Assembly: GCA_938028705.1 (NCBI GenBank) | Contig: CALIZI010000118.1 | Coordinates: 1 to 36,262 of the forward strand | DNA length: 36,262 nucleotides | Source: an uncultured Saprospiraceae bacterium | GTDB lineage: Bacteria > Bacteroidota > Bacteroidia > Chitinophagales > Saprospiraceae | Direction of reading: 5' to 3' | In this document: piece by piece, positions 15,293 to 23,249 of the stretch | Layout of the letters: the number at the start of each line of letters is the position of its first letter | Numbering within the stretch: the first letter of the stretch is position 1 | Translations under genes and position numbers: made by a program | Notes under the pieces: model-generated | What the model was told of the DNA's origin: nothing | What the model saw: only the letters and a program-made list of their open reading frames with translations | Database searches by the model: none

Positions 15293-17260
15293 ATGCCTTA
15301 TATTTTAATTGTTTTTATTGCTTTATGTGTCTCCTTCGATGTAGCAGCGCAAGATTACCTCACCCGAAAAAATGCCCCGCCCAAAGCGATGAAACATTAT
15401 AAAAAAGCCCAACAATTTGCTTACGAAAATAACTATAATAAAGCGATAAAATATTTTCAAAAAGCCCTCAAAACCACGCCCGATTTCATTGATGCACATT
15501 TGATGTTAGCTGATTCTTATGCGGCATTGGGCAATTATGAAAAAGCCGTAGCGGGTTTTGAAAAAGTGGCGAGTATTGACCCTGATTATAAGCCTAAAAT
15601 TTATTATGCCCACGCCATGTTGGAGCGCAAACACAAAAAATATGATAAAGCCGCCACGCTTTTTGAACGCTTTTTGACCTATCCGCAAAAGTCCGATGAA
15701 CTCAAAACGAAGGTCGAATATTTGTTGGCTACGAGCCGCTTTGCTGCCGAAGCCATCAAAAATCCTGTACCCTTTGACCCTGTAAACATGGGCGAAAATA
15801 TCAACTCCGATTTGCTCGAATATTCACCTTCGATTACGGTGGACGGGCAGCGACTGGTATATACGGTACGTGTGCGCGGGCAGGAAGATTTCTTCGTAGC
15901 CGAGCGCGAAAACGGTGAGTGGAAAGCCCGTAAAAATCTCGGCGCACCCATTAATACGCAAGATAATGAAGGCGCACAAAGCCTTTCTGCCGATGGCAGA
16001 TTTATTGTTTATACTGCCTGTAATCGGGAAGGTGCTTTGGGAAATTGTGACCTTTATTTTTCGGAATTTAAAAATGATGAATGGTCAACACCTGCCAATA
16101 TCGGCGAACCGATAAATACAGCGGCTTGGGAATCGCAGCCCTCTATTTCTGCCAATGCGGATGAGTTGTATTTTACGAGTAATCGCGGCGGCGGTAAAGG
16201 GAAAAAAGACATCTGGATGAGTCGCAGGAAAGCAGACGGCACTTGGAAAACACCCGAAAATCTTGGCGACCACATCAATACTTCGGGCGAAGATTTATCG
16301 CCTTTTATTCATCCCGACGGACAGACTTTATACTTCATTTCCGATGGGCATCCGGGCATGGGGAAATCGGATATTTATTTCTCGCGCCGCAGTGCAGATG
16401 GCTCTTGGGGGAAGGCTGAAAACATCGGTTATCCGATTAATACCGAAGAAAAAGAATTCAGTTTGATAGTAAGTACCGATGGTAAAACAGCGTATTTTTC
16501 GTCAGATAAAGAAAACGGTTTTGGACTGACGGATTTGTATCAATTTGACCTGTATGAAGCGGCACGCCCTGCGCCTGTGACGTATGCAAAAGCCACTGTT
16601 GTTGATGAAGAAACAAAGGAAAAACTGATTGCCGATGTAGAACTGATTGACCTCGCTACGGGCAAGGTACACAGCAAATCGGTGACAGACGAAAACGGTG
16701 AATTTCTCGTCGTATTACCGAGTGGTATAGACTACGCTTTGAATGTCCATAAAAAGAGCTATCTCTTTCATTCAGAGAACTTTGCACTTAAAGAAAAAAA
16801 TACATTAGACGAACCTTATCTATTAAAAATCGCTTTGCAACGCATACCCAAACAACCCGTTTTGGCAACTGCAAAACCCGTCAAACCTATCATTAGCAAT
16901 ACGCCTTTGCCCCCCAAATCCAAGCCTGTTATTCTCCGCAATGTATTTTTTGAAACTGCCTCTGCCGACCTTAAAACATCTTCTCAAAACGAACTCAACC
17001 GCCTTAAAGATTTGTTGAATGAACATCCGAATATTCGCATACAAATCAACGGACATACCGACAATGTCGGCTCTGAAAATAACAACCTGATGCTCTCCGA
17101 AAATCGTGCTAAAGCGGTTTTCAATTACCTCGCCCAACAAGGCATCAGCCCCGCACGTATGCAGACGAAAGGCTATGGCGAAACGCAAGCTATTGATACC
17201 AATGATACGCCCGAAGGCAGAGCAAAAAACCGCAGAACAGAATTTGTAATTGTGGAGTAA
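15293..17260 (+). CDS. OmpA-family TPR / beta-propeller protein, PorE-like T9SS component
   Basis: This 655-residue envelope protein has a signal peptide (cleavage after DVAAQ), TPR repeats (about 30-135), a propeller of PD40/WD40-like blades (about 160-420, repeated SADGRFIVYT / SANADELYFTSNRG / HPDGQTLYFISDG), a carboxypeptidase-regulatory-like domain (about 435-520) and an OmpA peptidoglycan-binding domain (about 546-655, INGHTDNVGSENN and SENRAKAV). This domain order is that of PorE, a T9SS accessory protein tying the trans-envelope machine to peptidoglycan. Bacteroidota also carry several paralogues of this layout, so PorE itself is likely but unproven. There is no lipobox. A word hairpin follows the stop codon. 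Confidence 0.85.
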   Translation: MPYILIVFIALCVSFDVAAQDYLTRKNAPPKAMKHYKKAQQFAYENNYNKAIKYFQKALKTTPDFIDAHLMLADSYAALGNYEKAVAGFEKVASIDPDYKPKIYYAHAMLERKHKKYDKAATLFERFLTYPQKSDELKTKVEYLLATSRFAAEAIKNPVPFDPVNMGENINSDLLEYSPSITVDGQRLVYTVRVRGQEDFFVAERENGEWKARKNLGAPINTQDNEGAQSLSADGRFIVYTACNREGALGNCDLYFSEFKNDEWSTPANIGEPINTAAWESQPSISANADELYFTSNRGGGKGKKDIWMSRRKADGTWKTPENLGDHINTSGEDLSPFIHPDGQTLYFISDGHPGMGKSDIYFSRRSADGSWGKAENIGYPINTEEKEFSLIVSTDGKTAYFSSDKENGFGLTDLYQFDLYEAARPAPVTYAKATVVDEETKEKLIADVELIDLATGKVHSKSVTDENGEFLVVLPSGIDYALNVHKKSYLFHSENFALKEKNTLDEPYLLKIALQRIPKQPVLATAKPVKPIISNTPLPPKSKPVILRNVFFETASADLKTSSQNELNRLKDLLNEHPNIRIQINGHTDNVGSENNNLMLSENRAKAVFNYLAQQGISPARMQTKGYGETQAIDTNDTPEGRAKNRRTEFVIVE

Positions 17261-17352
17261 AAAAACAAATTCCAAGCACCAAATGACAAATTCCAAAACG
17301 TGAAAACCTTGGAATTTGTTTTTTGGAATTTGTTTTTTGGAATTTGGAATTT
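17260..17352. terminator. AAATTCC/GGAATTT heptamer hairpin between convergent genes
   Basis: Seven phased heptamers (AAAAAAC, AAATTCC, AAGCACC, AAATGAC, AAATTCC, AAAACGT, GAAAACC) are followed by GGAATTT, GTTTTTT, GGAATTT, GTTTTTT, GGAATTT, GGAATTT. Positions 17260-17276 pair perfectly with 17308-17324, and T-runs follow. It fills the whole gap between the PorE-like gene and the Smr gene and is well placed as a two-way terminator. Confidence 0.7.
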
Positions 17353-17354
17353 CA

Positions 17355-18143
17355 TTAAAGTATAACCTTTGTTGCACCGCCTGTGCCGTAGCCGTCGTGG
17401 TAGCCTTCTTCATAGCGCACTACATCGGGGTTTTCTTTCAATCGACGATGAATTTCCTTTTGCAATCGTCCTTTTCCTTTTCCGTGTATGATATAGACAT
17501 GCGGCACACCAATAATAATAGCATCGGAGAGGTACTTTTCAAAGCGTCTGATTTGTAAAGCGAGTGATGTGGCTGCGTCTATTTTTTCGTAATCGTCGGT
17601 AAGTTGATGAATATGCAGATCAATGGCTTCCGGAAAACTCGCACGCGCCTCAACATCGAATAATTTGACACGCATTTGGTCATAAACATTGGCGGGTTCA
17701 TCAGGGAGATTATTGCGTGTGTAACTTGTTAGTGTATTTTCTCGCTTGGTGGGTGCTGCAAAATCATCTGCCAATGAATACAAATGCACATCGGCATTGA
17801 GGTAAGGTGAGTAGGTCTGATTTTTAAAAAACTGCTTGGGTCTGATTTTTAATTGGCAGACTATTTTGCCGTCTTGCCCTTCGGTAGTCCACCGCCAGAG
17901 TGTCAGGTCAAATTCGGGATAATCGTTGAGGCTTTGCTTTTTGAGGTAGCCGAGTTGGGTCGTATTTTCATTATCCACACTACCGCTCAATGGCAAATCT
18001 TCATCACCGATATACATAAATCCGTCGAAAACTATTTTCCATAACGTTTTGTTAATCAATACAATACGAAAGGAATAATGCTCACCTGCATCATTAAAAA
18101 CAGGCTCGAATGCGAGGAAAATGCCACGTTGCTGAGTTGACAT
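17355..18143 (-). CDS. DUF2027 / Smr-domain protein
   Basis: The 262-residue protein has a beta-rich N-terminal part of the DUF2027 type and a C-terminal Smr domain (about 175-255). The Smr signature is clear: EAIDLHIHQL starts it, and VYIIHGKGKGRLQKEIHRRL contains the HGKGxG nucleic-acid-cleavage loop. Smr domains nick branched DNA or cleave RNA at stalled ribosomes; the role of the Bacteroidota DUF2027 fusion is not established. The protein is cytoplasmic. It ends with YGTGGATKVIL, as usual. The DLHIHQL motif varies from the common LDLHG, which could matter for activity. Confidence 0.88.
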   Translation of the reverse strand: MSTQQRGIFLAFEPVFNDAGEHYSFRIVLINKTLWKIVFDGFMYIGDEDLPLSGSVDNENTTQLGYLKKQSLNDYPEFDLTLWRWTTEGQDGKIVCQLKIRPKQFFKNQTYSPYLNADVHLYSLADDFAAPTKRENTLTSYTRNNLPDEPANVYDQMRVKLFDVEARASFPEAIDLHIHQLTDDYEKIDAATSLALQIRRFEKYLSDAIIIGVPHVYIIHGKGKGRLQKEIHRRLKENPDVVRYEEGYHDGYGTGGATKVIL

Positions 18144-18208
18144 AAGTTGTGTGTGGATATGTGGAATAATGGACTGTAAAGCTAAGATTATTTTTTTATA
18201 ATTACTTA

Positions 18209-18347
18209 CATAAGTCCGCAGTTTATCAGTCCGCTGTCCGCAGTATAATGTGAAGAAATCAATCTGATTTAATTTTATTTAATAGTCCAAGTGTTAATTT
18301 TCTCGTATCAAACAGCGGACAGAAGACTGATAAACTGCGGACTTATG
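18209..18347. repeat. inverted-repeat element G (AGTCCGC heptamers)
   Basis: Arms of 33 bases (18209-18241 and 18315-18347) match at 31 positions. The left arm is made of phased words AGTCCGC, AGTTTAT, AGTCCGC, TGTCCGC. It fills the gap between the asparaginase-type gene and the Smr gene, both on the minus strand, and may end the upstream transcript. Confidence 0.78.
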
Positions 18348-18353
18348 GTTACA

Positions 18354-19325
18354 TCAACTTGAATAAGCTGTTGCATCAATTAGTTCATTTTCGCCTCTAC
18401 GCATCAGCGCATAATTGAAGCCCGGATGAATGGCATAAGCCCCCGTATTTCCCGCTTTATCAATTGCCAGATAACCGACCTGCATATCTTTATAATCCAA
18501 TTTTCGGACGATTCGCATGACTGCTTCTTGGCAGGCTTCCTGTGCGGTTGCACCTTGTCGCATCAATTCGACGACCAAAAACGCCCCCAAAGTTTTCATC
18601 ATCAATTCGCCCATACCGGTAGCCGTAGCCGCACCTATTTCATTATCTACATACAATCCTGCACCAATAATCGGTGAATCCCCTACCCTGCCGTACATCT
18701 TATATGCAAGCCCGCTTGTAGTACATGCCCCCGATAAATCACCGTTTTTATCCATTGCCAACAAGCCTATCGTATCGTGATTTTCTACATTGATAATAGG
18801 TTTATATTCAGATTCTATGAGCCATTCTCGCCATGCTTTTTCCGAATCAGGTGTCAGCAATTTCTTTTTCTTAAAACCATTATCCAAAGCAAATTTTAAA
18901 GCCCCCTCCCCTGCCAGCATGACGTGTGGCGTATCGTCCATCACCTTACGTGCTACCGAAATCGGATTTTCGATATGCTGTAAAAAACAGACAGAACCTG
19001 CATTGCCCGTTTCATCCATAATGCAAGCGTCAAGGGTGACATTGCCATCGCAGTCGGGCAGTCCGCCATAGCCTACCGAAGTAGATTCGGGATCAGATTC
19101 GACCACCCGAACTCCAGCTTCTACGGCATCAATGGCTTTTCCGCCTTCTTTGATGACCGCCCAAGCCGCTTCATTCGCCGGTAAGCCGTGATTCCATGTG
19201 GAAATAATCACGGGTTCGTCTGCCTTTGCTTGAGGTGTTGGTGTATTACAACTTAATATTTTGGGTAAGCCTAATAAGCCACCTACAATAGCGGAGTTTT
19301 TTAAAAAATTTCTTCTTGTGTGCAT
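18354..19325 (-). CDS. N4-(beta-N-acetylglucosaminyl)-L-asparaginase-type Ntn hydrolase
   Basis: The enzyme (about 323 residues) belongs to the glycosylasparaginase family, which cleaves GlcNAc-Asn from glycopeptides, as known from Elizabethkingia. Autocatalytic cleavage exposes a Thr nucleophile, here Thr185 in ENHDTIGLLAMD. The conserved SVGYGGLPDCDG segment, GRVGDSPIIGAGLYVD and ATATGMGE, which line the substrate site, are all present. The N-terminus MHTRRNFLKNSAIVGGLLGL carries the twin Arg of a Tat-type signal, ending near a Cys (ILSC). ATG at 19325 is preferred over an upstream TTG. Secretion fits a role in glycoprotein breakdown. Confidence 0.93.
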   Translation of the reverse strand: MHTRRNFLKNSAIVGGLLGLPKILSCNTPTPQAKADEPVIISTWNHGLPANEAAWAVIKEGGKAIDAVEAGVRVVESDPESTSVGYGGLPDCDGNVTLDACIMDETGNAGSVCFLQHIENPISVARKVMDDTPHVMLAGEGALKFALDNGFKKKKLLTPDSEKAWREWLIESEYKPIINVENHDTIGLLAMDKNGDLSGACTTSGLAYKMYGRVGDSPIIGAGLYVDNEIGAATATGMGELMMKTLGAFLVVELMRQGATAQEACQEAVMRIVRKLDYKDMQVGYLAIDKAGNTGAYAIHPGFNYALMRRGENELIDATAYSS

Positions 19326-19669
19326 TTTTTCATTTTTGATAATAATGCACAAGATATTAAATTTTTGATGTGTAGAGAGCGTTAAATTGGTCGGATATAA
19401 TGCGAATTTAGTGTAAATTATAATCTATTTTTTACATTAAAATTACTTAAATATTTGTAACATTTTGATTTTAAAATAACTATAAACTTAAAAATTAATT
19501 ATTGAAAATAATTTAATTTTATTAAAAACATTAATCAGTATTTTAATAATAATAAAAATGCAAAAGCTGAGTTATAAAACGCAATAAAGAATGCAAATTT
19601 GGAGCGCAATTGAAGTTAAGTTTTATTTAAATATTGGCATGATAAACATAAAAAGATTAAATTTACAAT
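19326..19669. other. AT-rich divergent promoter region
   Basis: This 344-base gap separates two divergent genes. It is very AT-rich, especially 19430-19560. I see no ORF, no inverted repeat of note and no word array, and no clean TAnnTTTG box. Confidence 0.5.
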
Positions 19670-20440
19670 ATGAAAAATATCCGGCATCAACTGATTTTAC
19701 TCCTTCTTACCACCCTTATCCTTCCCCATCTTGTTTTTTCACAAGACAATTTAAGTTTTGAACTTGATTATAAAGTGAATAGAGTCTATCCGTCGCTTTC
19801 CATTACAAAACAGCAATTAAATGAAGCGCGTACTTTATTTGATATTAATGAATATTATAAACCGTCGTGGGTAAAAGAATATATTTCAGTGGAAGTTTCG
19901 GCAAGCCATCAAGGAAAGATAAAAAGGGCAGTGGGCAAAAGTAATACCCTTAATCAAGCACAAAAAGCCCTCATGAATACGGTGGACTCAGGTACAGATA
20001 TTTCTGTCAAAATAAACTATATACCCAATAATAATTTAAAACATAATGACCCGAAGGAGACCAATTTTACCTTTATCGTTGAACCTGAAAATGAAGCAGC
20101 CTATATCGGCGGAGTGCAACAATTGAAACAGTATTTGAAGGAAAATGTAGAAGACAAGATTTCTGATGAAGTTTTCGAGATATATCGTTTGACTGCTGTA
20201 AAATTTGTCGTTGATGAAGAAGGGCAAATTGTTGATGCTCAGGTGTTTGAGAGTCCGGCTCAAACTTTTAGAGACACAAAGACTGAGGAGCTTTTATTGG
20301 AAGCAGTATGCAATATGCCCAATTGGATACCTGCACAATACGCCAACGGAATGAAGGTCAAACAGGAATTTGTACTCACCGCAGGCGACCACAGAAGTTG
20401 CGTCATCAACCTGCTAAATATTCGGCGAAATGGCAAGTAA
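19670..20440 (+). CDS. secreted protein with TonB C-terminal-like domain
   Basis: The 256-residue product has a cleavable signal peptide (MKNIRHQLILLLLTTLILPH, cut after VFSQ) in place of the TonB membrane anchor. Residues about 145-245 look like a TonB_C domain: the AYIGGVQQLKQYLKENV start, then VKFVVDEEGQIVDAQV, and LLEAVCNMPNWIPAQYANGMKVKQEFVL, the usual strand-helix-strand ending. Bacteroidota encode many stand-alone TonB_C proteins whose role is unclear; without an anchor it is unlikely to transmit proton-motive force by itself. Residues 25-140 are unassigned. No exbB/exbD genes are nearby. A hairpin terminator candidate follows. Confidence 0.78.
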   Translation: MKNIRHQLILLLLTTLILPHLVFSQDNLSFELDYKVNRVYPSLSITKQQLNEARTLFDINEYYKPSWVKEYISVEVSASHQGKIKRAVGKSNTLNQAQKALMNTVDSGTDISVKINYIPNNNLKHNDPKETNFTFIVEPENEAAYIGGVQQLKQYLKENVEDKISDEVFEIYRLTAVKFVVDEEGQIVDAQVFESPAQTFRDTKTEELLLEAVCNMPNWIPAQYANGMKVKQEFVLTAGDHRSCVINLLNIRRNGK

Positions 20441-20512
20441 AATGACAACAAATGTCGATACATATTTGGCGGAAGGTTGTGGACGCTGCCCGCTTGGAGA
20501 CACACCTGACTG

Positions 20513-20576
20513 CAACCTCAACTTCAATGAAATTCAATAATTTGTTTTTGCCTCTATAAAGTTGAAGTTGAGGTTG
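20513..20576. terminator. hexamer-word hairpin between convergent genes
   Basis: CAACCTCAACTTCAA (20513-20527) pairs perfectly with TTGAAGTTGAGGTTG (20562-20576). It sits between the stop codons of two convergent genes, so it can end both transcripts; T-tracts are weak. Confidence 0.6.
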
Positions 20577-20582
20577 AAGTTA

Positions 20583-22466
20583 CTAGCCTTCCACTTCCAA
20601 GCCAAATGCGCGGCGTTTTTCACCAAGCAATGCTATGCGTTCCATGAGTCCGCCTGCTTCTTTGACTTCCAACAGGGAGTAATAGAGCAAACCCATACTA
20701 ATGATAATTAAAGGGATAACAATATTAGAAATGAAGATAATAAGAAAAATCGAAAACCACTTGGCAACTGTGGCAACAGTAGATGTTTCAGCATCAAAAT
20801 TCCATTGGATAACCTCAAAATAAAACCACACCACACTCGTATTGATAAGTACAAAAAAGGCAAGGCTGACCAATGAGATAATGAGAAACAGACCATACAT
20901 TTTGCCCCAACTATTGCCGAGCAGATAAAATGTTCTGCTATAAGCTGCAAAGGGGTTGATTTGCTCCTCTGTCATTACATATAAATGCAAACAGAATATC
21001 GGAAGTAGAAGGCAACCGAAAATGATAAACAGCGCAGTGGGCAAAAATGCCATAGCATTGAGCAGTACAACTATGGGCAATATTTTCAGTATATTATGAA
21101 AAATATGATTGCCGAAATCACGCCAACCAAGCGGAGCATTTTCTTCCTCATTATTTATTTTTTTAAACAATAAATAACTGATAAACAACCAACTCATTAA
21201 GCCTATACCAATATTCAAGGCAAACATATTCAAATCAGTATAATCAAATAAAATGGCTAATTGTTGGAACATTTCAGCCTCAAAAACATTACTGATAATT
21301 CCCGCATCCGCTACTAAAAAATCATCGCCCATCAGTAAGTAACCTACTCCACAGTATAAGGTAGCGAGCGCAAATGCTACCCACAAAATAACACGCAAAT
21401 GTTGGGTCAAAAAGGAGAAACTTTCTTTAAAAATCTCACCAACGGTGAGAATTTTTCGATAATCCATCGGTTCGGTACGTGTGGGAGGGAGCTTTTCATC
21501 TTCAAGCGGCTTACTGAAACCAATACGCGACAAGCGGTACGGATACCACACAAAATATCCGATAATAAATAATGCGGAAAAAAGAATAATCGCTGCCCGA
21601 AGGATGTCCGGTGTTTCGGTATGCCGCGTCAGGAAACCTTCAAAAAATCCGGCGAGAACGATGAGCGGCACTATGCCCATGAGGATTTTTAAGCCGCGCC
21701 TTGCCGAGATTTGAAAGGCTTGCAGCCGCGAGTATGTACCCGGAAACACCAAGCCCTTGCCCAATACCAAACCCGCCGCACCTGCGATGATAATAGCCGA
21801 AATTTCGATAGTACCATGAATCCAAACGGTCAAAAAAGACTCCAAAAACACGCCTTTTTCAATAAAATAGTATTGAAAAGCACCAACCATAATACCATTA
21901 TAAATCAATATACCTATCGTACCTATACCTGCGAGAATACCCGACACAAAAGTAAGGAAACTCACCCGTAGATTATTGAGTGTAATGCCGAGAAACATAT
22001 CCACTTCATTTTGTTCTTTATAGACTTTCATCGGGTCGTTGGCGGCAATATTGCGGTCGGTCATCTCTACGTAGCTGTCGCCAAGAATGACGCGCGGAAA
22101 CTCAATATCCATAGCACAAGACAAGACTCCAATAGAAAATGCCAGCACAAAAACGATAAATGCCAGCGCAAATTCGCGGCGCGATTCCCATACGGTTTGC
22201 GGCAATTCTTCCTTCCAAAAATGGAGGAAACGACTGCTTTTACCTTTTCGGTTTTTGTAAATATTATGAAACAGACGTTGCGCCAAACCATTGAGGTAGT
22301 AGCGCACCGAGCGATTGGGATAAAAGGTGCGTGAGTAAGACAGGTCGTCAGTAATTTCGACAAAAAGCTTGTTCAAGCGGTCCGGGTCTTTGTTTTTTTC
22401 CTTTAATAAGGTCTCAAATTCCGTCCACTTTTCCTTGTTTTGTTCTATGAATTTTGTTTCGCGCAT
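20583..22466 (-). CDS. SpoIIM-family (DUF95) membrane protein with C-terminal membrane extension
   Basis: This 627-residue inner-membrane protein starts with a cytoplasmic helical segment (about 1-95) and the SpoIIM-like membrane domain (about 96-320), recognisable by VDMFLGITLNNLRVSFLTF, GILIYNGIMVGAFQYYFIE and VWIHGTIEISAIIIAGAAGL. A second block of about six membrane segments (370-610) follows, roughly doubling the family length. Outside sporulators the family's role is unclear; it often sits near RDD-family proteins, DUF4129 genes and MoxR ATPases, none of which are in this window. On the minus strand the gene lies downstream of apbE and a lipoprotein gene, separated by octamer arrays. 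A TAATTTTG box at 22519-22526 is a possible promoter. Confidence 0.85.
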   Translation of the reverse strand: MRETKFIEQNKEKWTEFETLLKEKNKDPDRLNKLFVEITDDLSYSRTFYPNRSVRYYLNGLAQRLFHNIYKNRKGKSSRFLHFWKEELPQTVWESRREFALAFIVFVLAFSIGVLSCAMDIEFPRVILGDSYVEMTDRNIAANDPMKVYKEQNEVDMFLGITLNNLRVSFLTFVSGILAGIGTIGILIYNGIMVGAFQYYFIEKGVFLESFLTVWIHGTIEISAIIIAGAAGLVLGKGLVFPGTYSRLQAFQISARRGLKILMGIVPLIVLAGFFEGFLTRHTETPDILRAAIILFSALFIIGYFVWYPYRLSRIGFSKPLEDEKLPPTRTEPMDYRKILTVGEIFKESFSFLTQHLRVILWVAFALATLYCGVGYLLMGDDFLVADAGIISNVFEAEMFQQLAILFDYTDLNMFALNIGIGLMSWLFISYLLFKKINNEEENAPLGWRDFGNHIFHNILKILPIVVLLNAMAFLPTALFIIFGCLLLPIFCLHLYVMTEEQINPFAAYSRTFYLLGNSWGKMYGLFLIISLVSLAFFVLINTSVVWFYFEVIQWNFDAETSTVATVAKWFSIFLIIFISNIVIPLIIISMGLLYYSLLEVKEAGGLMERIALLGEKRRAFGLEVEG

Positions 22467-22469
22467 GTC

Positions 22470-22560
22470 TTGGTGTTATTGTATTATCGTGTTACTGTGT
22501 TATAGTATTTGCAAGATACAAAATTAACCGCAACACTACAACACTACCGCACTACAACAC
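22470..22560. repeat. octamer word arrays (GTGTTATT and ACAACACT types)
   Basis: Octamers GTGTTATT, GTATTATC, GTGTTACT, GTGTTATA run at 22477-22508, and ACAACACT/ACCGCACT words at 22531-22560 roughly mirror them. Similar CAACACT words occur at 24299-24330. Confidence 0.7.
22519..22526 (-). promoter_or_regulatory. candidate -7 box for the SpoIIM-family gene
   Basis: CAAAATTA is TAATTTTG on the minus strand, matching TAnnTTTG, about 55 bases upstream of the ATG at 22466. No -33 TTTG is evident. It lies between the two octamer arrays. Confidence 0.3.
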
Positions 22561-22561
22561 T

Positions 22562-23164
22562 TTAAATATCTTCTAATGTCTCCTCTTCTTCCTTCAAATC
22601 GGTATAAGACATCATCACTTCTTTTTTGTCCCGACTGATTTCGATTTGCTGATTCAATTTAATCCACATCGCGGTTTGATAATTATTGACAGTATCGGTA
22701 GGTACATAAAAATCGGGTTTGCCGTATTTTTTTTCGTATAATTTCACGATAGCATCCTGTACCAACTGTGGGTTTTTGCCTTCGGGTATTTTGGGCTTAC
22801 ATTCCATACGAAACAGGCGATTGTCATGATAAAAAGTATCGAAATAAACAGGCATTTTGACCACACCGATGTCCTTCAAATTCAAATCATAGACAAACAC
22901 CCGCGTATTGGCAGTCTTAAAAATACCATAAATACGTTTGTCTTTTTCCAGTATGTTTTTGTGTTTAAAAACCTCCTCTCGTGTCATACCAAATTGGTGG
23001 TCGAGAATGATGTCGGCATTGCGCTCGCCTTTGGCAAGTTCATCACCTATTTTGAGTTGGATTTGCTCTTCCAAACTCAGTTCGGGAACTTCCTCTTTGG
23101 GAGCTTGCTGTTTGCAAGCTATCATTAAAATTGTGACAATGAAGAGTGTTAAAATATTTTTCAT
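22562..23164 (-). CDS. putative lipoprotein of unknown function
   Basis: The product is 200 residues with a lipoprotein signal (MKNILTLFIVTILMIACKQQ, Cys17). The mature protein is highly charged and soluble. It contains a GMTREEVFKHKNILEKDKRIYG stretch typical of SmpA/BamE-like 'GMTxxxV' folds, which suggests but does not prove that fold, and an acidic tail (KEEEETLEDI). The ATG at 23164 is preferred: the longer reading begins with TTG and runs through AAATTCC-type repeat words. It lies downstream of apbE on the same strand with an 85-base gap, so co-transcription is possible. Confidence 0.65.
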   Translation of the reverse strand: MKNILTLFIVTILMIACKQQAPKEEVPELSLEEQIQLKIGDELAKGERNADIILDHQFGMTREEVFKHKNILEKDKRIYGIFKTANTRVFVYDLNLKDIGVVKMPVYFDTFYHDNRLFRMECKPKIPEGKNPQLVQDAIVKLYEKKYGKPDFYVPTDTVNNYQTAMWIKLNQQIEISRDKKEVMMSYTDLKEEEETLEDI

Positions 23165-23179
23165 AATTATAAAACGATT

Positions 23180-23247
23180 GATGGAAAAATTCCAAAATCC
23201 AAGCACCAAAATCCAATAAAATATCGCGCAAAATATATTGGAATTTG
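23180..23247. repeat. TTCCAAAATCC heptamer words and hairpin past apbE
   Basis: Words TCCAAAA, TCCAAGC, ACCAAAA, TCCAATA (about 23189-23217) are followed by a mirror AATATATTGGAATTT. The fold is imperfect and lies between apbE and the lipoprotein gene. Confidence 0.6.
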
Positions 23248-23249
23248 AG

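Noticed and set aside
23165-23209. Longer start of the lipoprotein at 22562-23164
   Set aside because: It begins with TTG and reads through repeat words before an ideal lipoprotein signal at 23164.
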